From contig NZ_BAABAQ010000002.1 of assembly GCF_039537505.1 (NCBI RefSeq), forward strand, positions 620,001-684,000: a DNA stretch of 64,000 nt. Reading direction: 5' to 3'. The notes under the pieces were generated by a model. That model searched no databases, had not been told where the DNA came from, and was given only the letters and a program-made list of their open reading frames with translations. Below are positions 6,414 through 14,018 of this stretch, one piece after another (the first letter of the stretch is position 1; every line of letters begins with the position of its first letter). The translations under genes were made by a program, and so were the position numbers. The stretch comes from Streptosporangium oxazolinicum (GTDB taxonomy: Bacteria; Actinomycetota; Actinomycetes; Streptosporangiales; Streptosporangiaceae).

Positions 6414-8767
6414 TTACCTCGATCACAACGCTGCCGCCGGAGGAGTGCCACCCCGTCCCCGACGCCGGGCTGGGGGCGCTCGCCACCGAGCGCGGCAACC
6501 TGCCGCTGGAGAGCGTGGACGTGACCGCCGCCGTGTCCGGCCTGAGTGCCGGGGTCGAGGTGGTCCAGGGCTTCCGCAACCCGCACGACGTGGCCCTTGA
6601 GGCGACGTACGTCTTCCCGCTGCCTGACCGGGCCGCCGTGACCGCCTTCAGGATGGAGGCCGACGGCCGGGTCATCGAGGGCGTGCTCAAGGAGCGCGGC
6701 CAGGCCAGGGCCGACTACGACCAGGCGATCTCCCAGGGGAAGCGGGCCGCGATCGCCGAGGAGGACCGGCCGGACGTCTTCACCATGAGGGTCGGCAACA
6801 TCGTGCCGGGCGAGCGGGTCACCGTGCACCTCACGCTGAACCAGCCGCTCCCGTACGAGGACGGCGCGGCCACCTTCCGCTTCCCGCTGGTCGTCGCCCC
6901 CCGCTACATCCCGGGCACCCCGCTGGACGGCGACCGGGCGGGCGACGGCTGGGCCTCGGACACCGACGCGGTCCCCGACGCCTCCCGCGTCACCCCGCCG
7001 GTGCTGCTGCCCGGCTTCCCCAACCCGGTCCGCCTGTCGCTGGCCGTCTCCGTCGACCCGGCCGGTCTGGAGCTGCGCGAGGCCCGCTCCAGCCTGCACG
7101 TGGTCCAGGAGGAGGGCACCGTGATCCGTCTCCAGCCCGGTGAACGGCTCGACCGCGACTTCATCCTGCGCCTCGCCTTCGACGCCTCCACCTCCCTCGC
7201 GCTCGCCCCCGACGGGGACGACGAGGGTGAGGGCACGTTCACGCTGACCGTCGTCCCCGAACCGGCGCCCGCCGGGGCCGGGGCCAAGGACGTGGTGCTG
7301 GTCCTCGACCGCTCGGGCAGCATGACCGGCTGGAAGATGGTGGCCGCCCGGCGCGCCGCCGCCCGCATCGTCGACACGCTCACCTCGGGTGACCGGTTCG
7401 CGGTGCTCTCCTTCGACACCGTCGTGGAGTACCCGGAGGGGCTCGGCGAGGGGCTGTCCGAGGCGTCCGACCGCAACCGCTACCGGGCCGTGGAGCACCT
7501 GGCCAGGCTGGAGGCGCGTGGCGGCACCGAGATGCTGTCCCCGCTGGAGCGGGCCGCCGCGCTGCTCGCCGACTCCGCCGGGGACCGGGTGCTGGTGCTC
7601 GTCACCGACGGGCAGGTCGGCAACGAGGACCAGATCCTGGAGCGGACCGGTGCCGCGCTGGCCGGGGTGCGAGTGCACACGGTCGGCATCGACAGGGCGG
7701 TCAACGCCGGTTTCCTGGGCAGGCTGGCCGGGCTGGGCGGGGGCAGGTGCGAGCTGGTCGAGTCCGAGGACCGGCTGGACGAGGCGATGGAGCACATCCA
7801 CCGCCGGATCGGCGCCCCCCTGGTCACCGACCTGTCCCTCAAGGCCGACGGCCTCGACCTGGTCACCGAGACGGTGAGCCACGTCGGCTCGATCTACTCG
7901 GGCGTCCCGCTCACCGTGCTCGGCCGCTACCGTGGCGCCGCCGCCGGAGCGCTGACCGTACGGGGCCTGGGCGCCGACGGCTCACCGTGGGAACGGAGGG
8001 TCACCGCGTCCGTGGTGGACAATCCGGCCGTACGGGCGATCTGGGCACGGGCGCGGCTGCGGGCCCTGGAGGACCGTTACGCGGCCGGTGACCGGTCGCT
8101 GGAGGCCGAGATCGTGGAGACCTCCCTCAGGTACGGGGTGCTCTGCCGGTTCACCGCCTTCGTCGCGATCGACACGCAGGTGGTCGCCGAGGGCGGTCCG
8201 GGACACCGGGTGATCCAGCCGGTGGAGCTGCCCAGCGGCTGGGAGAGCCCGGTCGCCGCCGCGCCGATGATGCTGACGTCGATGGCCTTCGGGAACGCGG
8301 CCCCGAGCCCGCCGCCGCCCATGGGACCGCCCGGGATGGCCCCTCCCGGTGCCGCGCCGAAGTTCGCGGCGAGCCCGGCCGTCGGTGGCATCTCCCAGGA
8401 GGCGGCGGCCGGAGGCTTCGACGACCGCGCCCGGATGCTGCCCCGTCCCGTGCCCGCGGGGGCTCCCCCGAGGGGGGGCGCGCCGCAGGCCAGGCCGCAG
8501 GATCCGCCGAGGGAGCAGCTCGCCGAGGAGCTGAAGCGGCTGCGCGCCGCCGCCTCCCTGCCCGCCGCCGAACGGCTGCGCCTGCTGGAGGACCTGGGCA
8601 GCCGCCTCGCGGCCCTGGCCGTCTACCTCGGCGGCCACGCGGAGCTGGCCGCCCTCGCCCGCGAACTGCAGGCCGGTGGGGACGTGGACACCCTGTGGCG
8701 GCGGGCCGAGGAGGTCCTGGAGTCCCTGGCGGGTTCCGCCAAGCGGCGCCCGTTCTGGAAGCGGTGA
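6410..8767 (+). CDS. VIT and VWA domain-containing protein
   Basis: This 785-residue protein has a vault-inter-alpha-trypsin (VIT) domain (about 25-150: LPLESVDVTAAVSG, FPLPDRAAVTAFRMEADG, RADYDQAISQGKRAA). A von Willebrand A domain follows (about 295-460) with an intact metal site DRSGS near residue 299 and a later VLVTDGQVGNED. After that come a Gly/Pro-rich linker (about 625-650) and a C-terminal helical region (AEELKRLRAAASLPAAERLRLLEDL, about 700-785). There is no signal peptide or membrane segment, so it is probably cytoplasmic. Eukaryotic VIT-VWA proteins bind matrix or hyaluronan; the bacterial role is unknown. It is translationally coupled to the MerR-like regulator. Confidence 0.9.
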   Translation: MITSITTLPPEECHPVPDAGLGALATERGNLPLESVDVTAAVSGLSAGVEVVQGFRNPHDVALEATYVFPLPDRAAVTAFRMEADGRVIEGVLKERGQARADYDQAISQGKRAAIAEEDRPDVFTMRVGNIVPGERVTVHLTLNQPLPYEDGAATFRFPLVVAPRYIPGTPLDGDRAGDGWASDTDAVPDASRVTPPVLLPGFPNPVRLSLAVSVDPAGLELREARSSLHVVQEEGTVIRLQPGERLDRDFILRLAFDASTSLALAPDGDDEGEGTFTLTVVPEPAPAGAGAKDVVLVLDRSGSMTGWKMVAARRAAARIVDTLTSGDRFAVLSFDTVVEYPEGLGEGLSEASDRNRYRAVEHLARLEARGGTEMLSPLERAAALLADSAGDRVLVLVTDGQVGNEDQILERTGAALAGVRVHTVGIDRAVNAGFLGRLAGLGGGRCELVESEDRLDEAMEHIHRRIGAPLVTDLSLKADGLDLVTETVSHVGSIYSGVPLTVLGRYRGAAAGALTVRGLGADGSPWERRVTASVVDNPAVRAIWARARLRALEDRYAAGDRSLEAEIVETSLRYGVLCRFTAFVAIDTQVVAEGGPGHRVIQPVELPSGWESPVAAAPMMLTSMAFGNAAPSPPPPMGPPGMAPPGAAPKFAASPAVGGISQEAAAGGFDDRARMLPRPVPAGAPPRGGAPQARPQDPPREQLAEELKRLRAAASLPAAERLRLLEDLGSRLAALAVYLGGHAELAALARELQAGGDVDTLWRRAEEVLESLAGSAKRRPFWKR

Positions 8768-8810
8768 TCTCCCCCCGGAAAGCGGCTCGGGCCGCGACCT
8801 GAGGCGACCG

Positions 8811-8842
8811 GCCCGGAGGTGGTCACGTGACCACCTCCGGGC
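8811..8842 (+). terminator. Perfect 32-bp palindrome after the VIT-VWA gene
   Basis: GCCCGGAGGTGGTCAC (8811-8826) is followed directly by its reverse complement (8827-8842), 43 bp past the stop codon. It is most likely the operon terminator. There is no T-tract, which is common in high-GC actinomycetes. As a perfect palindrome it could also be a protein site. Confidence 0.6.
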
Positions 8843-8896
8843 ATATCACGCTTCGGGCCCTCCTCCCCCACCCTCCGGCGGATGGACTCACCGCCT

Positions 8897-9460
8897 TCAC
8901 GGTTTGACGGTGACGGTCCTCGTCGGGATCGGCCCCGGCGGCGTGGCCGTACCCGCGCGATCGTCCGGCCCGACGGTGACGGTGACGACCGGAGTCGGCT
9001 CCGGCCGCGCGGTCGCACCCACGCGATCGTAGATCCCGACCTCCCACCGTCCCGGCCGTCGCTCAAGCCCGGCGACCACCCGTTCGAGGACCTCGGGACG
9101 CAGCAACGCCGCTGACCGAACCACCTCCGGTGACGGCGGGGATCACCACCACCGCCTTCGGATCGGCGCACACGACCTTGTACGAACGGTGAAGTCCCGC
9201 GGATCGGCGCGATCGGGAAGGTGTTCGGCGGGCACCTCGTCGCGCCACTTCCTGCGCCACCAGGAGGCGTGGGTGTTGACGATGATGCGGTGCACGTACG
9301 GGTCGGGGTCGCCCTCGACCCGCCGCCATGCCACCCACGCCTTGGCCAGCGCCGTCTGCACGAGATCCTCGGCGGTCGCCCTGTTCCCCGTGAGCAGATA
9401 CGCCGTATGTCGGAGCCGCTCGTAACGCGTCGCCACGTAAGCGTCGAACCCGTCGTCCAT
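8897..9460 (-). pseudogene. Decayed SigE-family (ECF-like) sigma locus
   Basis: From ATG 9460 the frame encodes a clear sigma-70 region 2 of the SigE family: FDAYVATRYERLRHTAYLL, NRATAEDLVQTALAKAWVAW and DPYVHRIIVNTHASWWRRKW, then VPAEHLPDRADPRDF. It then runs into unrelated sequence and stops at 9143, with region 4 absent. Further left, another frame reads VVCADPKAVVVIPAVTGGG and a third reads ALLRPEVLERVVAGLERRPGRW to a stop at 8897. These look like pieces of the C-terminus of a downstream gene. A deletion that joined the two genes, plus a frameshift, explains the pattern. The truncated protein could not contact -35 DNA. Confidence 0.7.
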
Positions 9461-9650
9461 TCACGATCTCCGTCCTGAAGCCTCCTCTGTCCTGAAGCCT
9501 CAAAGACATCTACTCGGCGGCGAGCCGGTTCGGACGACAGCGAGAAATGACACGTGGGTGAAGATGCCGCGAGACCGATATGGGACAGACTGGGACCAAG
9601 GGCGGTCAGAGCGGGGTTCCAACCCCGGCTGTGCCACATAAAGTAGCGAG

Positions 9651-10523
9651 ATGGTGATTCTGGACGGCGGCCTGGCCACCCATTTGGAGGAGCTGGGCGC
9701 GGACCTGCGAGACGACCTATGGTCGGCGAAACTCCTGCTGGAGAACCCCTCCGTGATCCGGCAGGCGCATCTCGACTACTTCGCCGCGGGCGCCGAGGTG
9801 GCGATAACGGCGAGTTACCAGGCGAGCATCCCCGCGTTCGTACGACGGGGCCTGAGCGCCGCCGAGGCCGAGGACCTCATTCTGCTCTCCGTGCACCTGG
9901 CCGCCCAGGCCAGGGACACCCACGGCTCGGGCACCGTGGCCGCCAGCGTCGGCCCGTACGGCGCCTACCTGGCCAACGGCGCCGAGTACACCGGCGACTA
10001 CGACCTCGACGAGGACGGCCTGACCGACTGGCACCGCGACCGCTGGCACATCCTGGCCGACAGCGAGGCCGACCTGATGGCCTGCGAGACCATCCCGTCC
10101 TACACCGAGGCCAGGGCGCTGAGGCGGCTGCTCGCCGAGACGCCGGGGATGCGGGCGTGGGTGAGCTTTTCCTGCCGCGACGGCGAGCACATCAACGACG
10201 GCACCCCGCTCAAGATGGCGGCCGGTCTTTTCGCCGGAAACCCCCAGGTGATCGCGATCGGCGTCAACTGCACGGCACCGCGCTACATGCTCAGCCTGAT
10301 CTCGCAGATCAAGGGCAAGCCCACCATGGTCTACCCCAACTCCGGCGAGGTCTGGGACTCGGCGAACCGGCGCTGGCTCGGGCTGGCCGACCCGGTGGAG
10401 TTCGGGGAGGCCGCCGCCGGGTGGACCGCCGCGGGCTCCGCCTTCGTCGGCGGCTGCTGCCGCACCACCCCGGAGCACATCCGCCAGATCCGCGCCCACC
10501 TCACGGGCTCGGGTGCCTCCTGA
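9651..10523 (+). CDS. mmuM: Homocysteine S-methyltransferase
   Basis: This 290-residue cytoplasmic enzyme is of the cobalamin-independent homocysteine methyltransferase family, which transfers methyl from S-methylmethionine or SAM to homocysteine to give methionine. The barrel starts ILDGGLATHLEELG, and the substrate region follows (AEVAITASYQASIPAF). The zinc cysteines sit in GVNCTAP (near 206) and GGCCRTTP (near 267-268), with SFSCRDG between. Length is standard for MmuM. ATG 9651 lacks a strong ribosome site; its conserved MVILDGGLATHL opening supports it. It is transcribed alone, with no neighbouring S-methylmethionine permease. Confidence 0.92.
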   Translation: MVILDGGLATHLEELGADLRDDLWSAKLLLENPSVIRQAHLDYFAAGAEVAITASYQASIPAFVRRGLSAAEAEDLILLSVHLAAQARDTHGSGTVAASVGPYGAYLANGAEYTGDYDLDEDGLTDWHRDRWHILADSEADLMACETIPSYTEARALRRLLAETPGMRAWVSFSCRDGEHINDGTPLKMAAGLFAGNPQVIAIGVNCTAPRYMLSLISQIKGKPTMVYPNSGEVWDSANRRWLGLADPVEFGEAAAGWTAAGSAFVGGCCRTTPEHIRQIRAHLTGSGAS

Positions 10524-10737
10524 GGCCCCGGCCGTCTCGCGCGTCCCGTACCGCAGAGGCCGGATTCCCCGCCGCGCACTTCGGGGAATCCGGCGAGACC
10601 TCATTGCCCGCAGATCACGACACACCGCCGCACAGCGACCTCGGAACGGGCTTTAGCCGCGTCATCCGCGACGTCAGCGACGCTGTGCCTCGGTGACGCC
10701 CGTCGGCGGCGGAACCGTTTTCGGGATGGGGCGGTCG

Positions 10738-12129
10738 TCAGTCCGCCACGCGCTCAGGCGCCACCGGCGCTTCCTGTGACCGGCGTGCGGGAAGGGGCGT
10801 GGCGGTGAAGACGTGCGAGGGGTCGTACGTCTCCTTCGCTCGCAGCAGACGCGCGGCGTGGGCACCGTAGGCGTGTTCGATCTGCTCATGCTGATCCGGC
10901 CCGAGGAAGTTGGGGTAGCCGCCGGGCATCGCGTGAGGCGCCAGCGCGGCGCTGACCTGATCGGCCCAATCCCGGTATACGACATCGTCCTCGTCCGGTC
11001 CGCGACCGGCGGAGATCTCGACCAGTACATGATCGGTACGCAGGCCGAAGGCCGTGTCGTCAGCGCCGACACGGGTGGCGGCACCGTGGAACCGGCGCAG
11101 GCCGATCCCCGCTCCGGGCCCGGGACGCGCCTCGGCCGAGGCGATCAGAAGCTCCATGACGGCGGGCGTCAACGCGGCGACGGTACGGGTGCGGATGTCC
11201 CAGTGCATTCCGTGGGGCACGCTGTCGTCGAACTGCCCCAACAGGTCTTTCTGCGAGATCGGGGCAACGGTGCTCATGACCGGGGTACCGAGTCGCGCGA
11301 CCTCGTCGAGGGCGGCGTCGGCCTCCCGCCGCTCGCCGGACCAGACGGGCACGACGAGCAGGCTCGGGCCCACATCGGGAACGACGGTCATTTCGAGCAG
11401 GAGGGTCAGCCCTTCGGGGGCGTCGGCGGTCAGCTCCGCGTACCGGTCCAAGACCTTCGCGGCGTCCTGCCAGGGAAACAGGGCCATGCCGCCCACCAAG
11501 CCGCGATCGGGGTGGAGGCGGATCCGCATCGACGTCACCACGCCGAAGTTTCCGCCGCCGCCGCGCAGCGCCCACAGCAGTTCGGGGTCGTCCTCGGTGG
11601 AGACGAGGCGGCCGTCGGCGAGGACGACCGTGGCGCCGAGCAGGTTGTCGGCCGCCAGACCGGCCGTGCCCAGCAGCGGGCCGTAGCCCCCGCCGAGGGA
11701 GAGCCCGGCCATACCGACGACACCGGCCGTCCCCGTCGCGACGTTCATGCCGTGGGGCGCGGCGGCCGTCACGACGTCCATGGCTCGGCTCCCGCCCCCG
11801 GCCACCGCTGTGTCCCGCGTGACACGCACGTCGCGCATCTCGCCGAGGTCGATCACCAGCCCGTCGTTCCGCAGCGCGCGACCGGCCCAGTCGTGGCCCC
11901 CCGCGCGCACCGAGAGGCCGACGCCGCTTTCCCGGGCGGCGGTGACGGCGGTGGCGACCTCCGCGTCGGTGCGCGGCCGGGCCACCAGGGCCGGTCGCGC
12001 GGTCACCGCACGGTTCCAGAGTTCCGTCGTGCGGGCGTACCAGCCGTCGCCCGGACGGAAAACCCTGTCAGACCCCAGCCGCCGCGTGAGGTGCCGGGCC
12101 AGGTCGTCAACTGACTTCTTCGAGGCCAT
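10738..12129 (-). CDS. FAD-binding oxidoreductase of the BBE type
   Basis: This 463-residue protein has a PCMH-type FAD domain: ALVARPRTDAEVATAVTAAR, then SVRAGGHDWAGRA with the His that usually bonds to the 8-alpha position of FAD, GVVGMAGLSLGGGYG, and LRGGGGNFGVVTS. The C-terminus has the berberine-bridge motif PNFLG, ending YDPSHVFTATPLP. The second FAD-linking Cys of bicovalent enzymes is not seen, so attachment is probably through His only. Substrates in the family include alkaloids, sugars and alcohols; none is suggested here. ATG 12129 is chosen because homology begins there. The sequence upstream is AT-rich with a hairpin. It is likely cytoplasmic. Confidence 0.85.
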   Translation of the reverse strand: MASKKSVDDLARHLTRRLGSDRVFRPGDGWYARTTELWNRAVTARPALVARPRTDAEVATAVTAARESGVGLSVRAGGHDWAGRALRNDGLVIDLGEMRDVRVTRDTAVAGGGSRAMDVVTAAAPHGMNVATGTAGVVGMAGLSLGGGYGPLLGTAGLAADNLLGATVVLADGRLVSTEDDPELLWALRGGGGNFGVVTSMRIRLHPDRGLVGGMALFPWQDAAKVLDRYAELTADAPEGLTLLLEMTVVPDVGPSLLVVPVWSGERREADAALDEVARLGTPVMSTVAPISQKDLLGQFDDSVPHGMHWDIRTRTVAALTPAVMELLIASAEARPGPGAGIGLRRFHGAATRVGADDTAFGLRTDHVLVEISAGRGPDEDDVVYRDWADQVSAALAPHAMPGGYPNFLGPDQHEQIEHAYGAHAARLLRAKETYDPSHVFTATPLPARRSQEAPVAPERVAD

Positions 12130-12141
12130 AAATATTTCCGT

Positions 12142-12166
12142 CTTTCGTATAGTGAAAGATTTTTTT
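12142..12166 (+). other. Hairpin plus T-tract just upstream of the FAD oxidoreductase gene
   Basis: CTTTC (12142-12146) and GAAAG (12154-12158) pair around 7 nt and are followed on the plus strand by a run of T. The shape is a plus-strand terminator, but no plus-strand gene precedes it. On the minus strand it lies 13-37 bp before the FAD gene start and could be an operator or AT-rich promoter. Confidence 0.35.
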
Positions 12167-12263
12167 CTTGCGAGGGTCCGCTCTGTCCAGGCCGGGCGTC
12201 CCGGAAATCGCACCCGGTGAGAACCGGTCTTCTCGTCGCGGCGGCTCCGGTCGACGTCGGCGG

Positions 12264-12486
12264 TCAGAACCGTTCCAGGGGACGCAGCAGGGCCGCGCCG
12301 AAGAGCGGGACTTGTGAGTCGTGCGGCGGGGCGGTCTCCTCGGTGATGTTCCCGTTGACCAGCAGGCCAGCGGCTTCGGGGCCCTCGCCGGTGAAGCGGA
12401 CGAGCGAGATCCAGGTGTCGACAGACGTCCAGCTCAGAATCCGCTGTGATCGTTGGAACGCCGCGGTCGTCCCAGGTAATGGTCAC
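12264..12486 (-). pseudogene. Small gene broken by a frameshift
   Basis: GTG 12486 has a strong AAGGAG site 8 nt upstream and encodes MTITWDDRGVPTITADSELDV. Between about codons 21 and 25 the coding pattern moves to the +1 frame, which reads DTWISLVRFTGEGPEAAGLL, then VNGNITEE and VPLFGAALLRPLERF to a stop at 12264. Staying in the first frame gives Arg-rich nonsense that runs into the FAD gene. Read with one shift, the product would be about 73 residues. It may be a small immunity-type or SnoaL-like protein, but I do not recognise it. It lies 36 bp after the small membrane protein gene, probably on the same transcript. Confidence 0.6.
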
Positions 12487-12522
12487 CGTTTGTTCTCCTT
12501 AAGACGGAATGGCGGTCCGGCG

Positions 12523-12834
12523 CTATTCACGGACCTGGCCGCTGTCGCGGATCAGGCGAAACCAGATCCTCGCGAACAACAGGCCGATACAGCCGCTGAG
12601 CGCGGCGATGACAGTCGCCGCTGTGACACGGCTGTCATCGACGACACCGGCGACGACGAGCATCGACACCACGAACGCGACGACGCCGAGCAGGGCGAAC
12701 AGTCTGTCCTGCGCGTTTTCCCACCGGCGCGGTCGATGGCCGGTCTGCCGATCGGTGCCGCGACTGTCGAGAAACAGTGCGATCAGCAGAACGGGAACCA
12801 CCTGCATCGCGTTGTCATACAAAGCGGTGTTCAT
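12523..12834 (-). CDS. Small three-helix membrane protein, function unknown
   Basis: A 103-residue protein with hydrophobic segments at about 9-22 (AMQVVPVLLIALFL), 45-65 (LFALLGVVAFVVSMLVVAGV) and 72-90. A basic loop RGTDRQTGHRPRRW connects the first two. GAGGAG lies about 10 nt before the ATG. I recognise no family. It precedes the frameshifted small gene by 36 bp on the same strand. Confidence 0.65.
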   Translation of the reverse strand: MNTALYDNAMQVVPVLLIALFLDSRGTDRQTGHRPRRWENAQDRLFALLGVVAFVVSMLVVAGVVDDSRVTAATVIAALSGCIGLLFARIWFRLIRDSGQVRE

Positions 12835-13040
12835 CTCGCGACACTCCTCGCGTCGTTCGTCACGCCGCCCGTTCCCGTACGCTCACCGCGACGGGACTCG
12901 GCACGGCTTTCCTTGGGATTGCGAGGTGACCGCCAGGTGTTCGCCACACCGGTGGCCGGTCACCGGCCGGTCGGCGGCGGACCGGTGAACGGTGATCGAT
13001 ACGGGCGCCGCGACGAACCGGGTTCACCCCACGTGGATTC

Positions 13041-13727
13041 TCAGGCGCCGGAGGGCTTCGCGATGAGTTGCCTGGTGGAGCGCCGAAAGGCCCAGATGAC
13101 AACGAGCAGGGCCAGTGTGAGCAGGGGTATCCCCATGGCGATTTTGGCGAAGGCCAGCCAGCCGGTGGCCTCGGCGTCGTAGAGCCAGCGTTGGACGAGG
13201 AACCGGGATGCAAAGACAACGGTCAGCGCCAACGTGGCCATGTCGTGCGCACGCAGGACCGGGCGGGACTGCCGCCACCTGTGCTTGCCGCCGTGCAACG
13301 CGTTCCACACGAACCCGGTCAGCGGCCGGCGCACGAGCACGGAGACACCGGTGAGCAGGGCCGCGCCCAGGCTGACCCAGATGCCGATGAGGAAGAACCC
13401 GCCCGCCGATCCGGTCCAGGCCGCGACACCCGCGGCGGCCGCGACACCGAGCAGTCCCGACAGCGCCGGACGTATCGGCTCCTTGCGCAGCAGCCGCCAG
13501 CCGGTGACCAACGCGGCGACCCCGACGGCGACCGCGATCGCGACCGGGAGCGTGAACAGGGCGTTGGCGGCCACGAAGGCCACGATCGGCAGGGTCGTGT
13601 ACACCATTCCCGGCACGCCGCCCAGCTGATCGACCAGTGTCCGCCGCCGATCGGCGGCGCGCGTCGGCGGGGCCGTCCCGCCGGTGTCGTCGATGTGGTC
13701 GTGGTCCACCGGCCCGGGACCGGTCAT
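13041..13727 (-). CDS. DUF3159 family membrane protein
   Basis: This 228-residue protein has five or six membrane segments. The pattern matches DUF3159: LVDQLGGVPGMVYTTLPIVA near the start, VTGWRLLRKEPIRPALSGLLG, the charged block RRPLTGFVWNALHGGKHRWR, and a later FASRFLVQRWLYD followed by a final helix TLALLVVIWAFRR. No biochemical role is established. The start at 13727 (MTGPGPVDHDHIDD) is favoured because upstream residues look non-coding, but no clear ribosome site supports it; the frame stays open to 13892. It is transcribed alone. Confidence 0.75.
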   Translation of the reverse strand: MTGPGPVDHDHIDDTGGTAPPTRAADRRRTLVDQLGGVPGMVYTTLPIVAFVAANALFTLPVAIAVAVGVAALVTGWRLLRKEPIRPALSGLLGVAAAAGVAAWTGSAGGFFLIGIWVSLGAALLTGVSVLVRRPLTGFVWNALHGGKHRWRQSRPVLRAHDMATLALTVVFASRFLVQRWLYDAEATGWLAFAKIAMGIPLLTLALLVVIWAFRRSTRQLIAKPSGA

Positions 13728-13977
13728 GCCGACGCCGCCGATCGAGGTGGCACACGGACCACCGGGGTACCGTCCGGCGGGGCCGACACGTGGGAACGGC
13801 GAGACGGGCCGAGCAATTCCTCGGCGGTTGTTCTGTCGGGCGGTGCCATGTGCTGCTTCTCCATGTGTTCTGCGAGCCGGGACCGCCGTCACGTCCGGTG
13901 GTCCCGGGCGGTCGCGGTCGTCTCAGGTCGTGACGATGATCTGCACCGGCCGTGGTGGTCACGGTGGTCACGGTGAC

Positions 13978-14015
13978 GCCCGGCCGCCGCCCTGTGCGCG
14001 GGGCGGCGGCCGGGC
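13978..14015 (-). terminator. Terminator after the TAP-type peptidase gene
   Basis: A 15-bp GC stem (13978-13992 with 14001-14015) with an 8-nt loop starts 4 bp beyond the stop codon at 14019. It separates the peptidase from the DUF3159 region. No U-tract is present. Confidence 0.7.
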
Positions 14016-14018
14016 GGG

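Noticed and set aside
8811..8842. Operator for the decayed sigma locus
   Set aside because: Position just after the VIT-VWA stop favours a terminator; no promoter starts there.
9600..9650. tRNA-like 3' end (GCGGGGTTCCAACCCCGGCT) before mmuM
   Set aside because: The arm looks like a T-arm, but the loop lacks the usual TTCRA pattern and no matching acceptor, D-arm or anticodon arm is found upstream.
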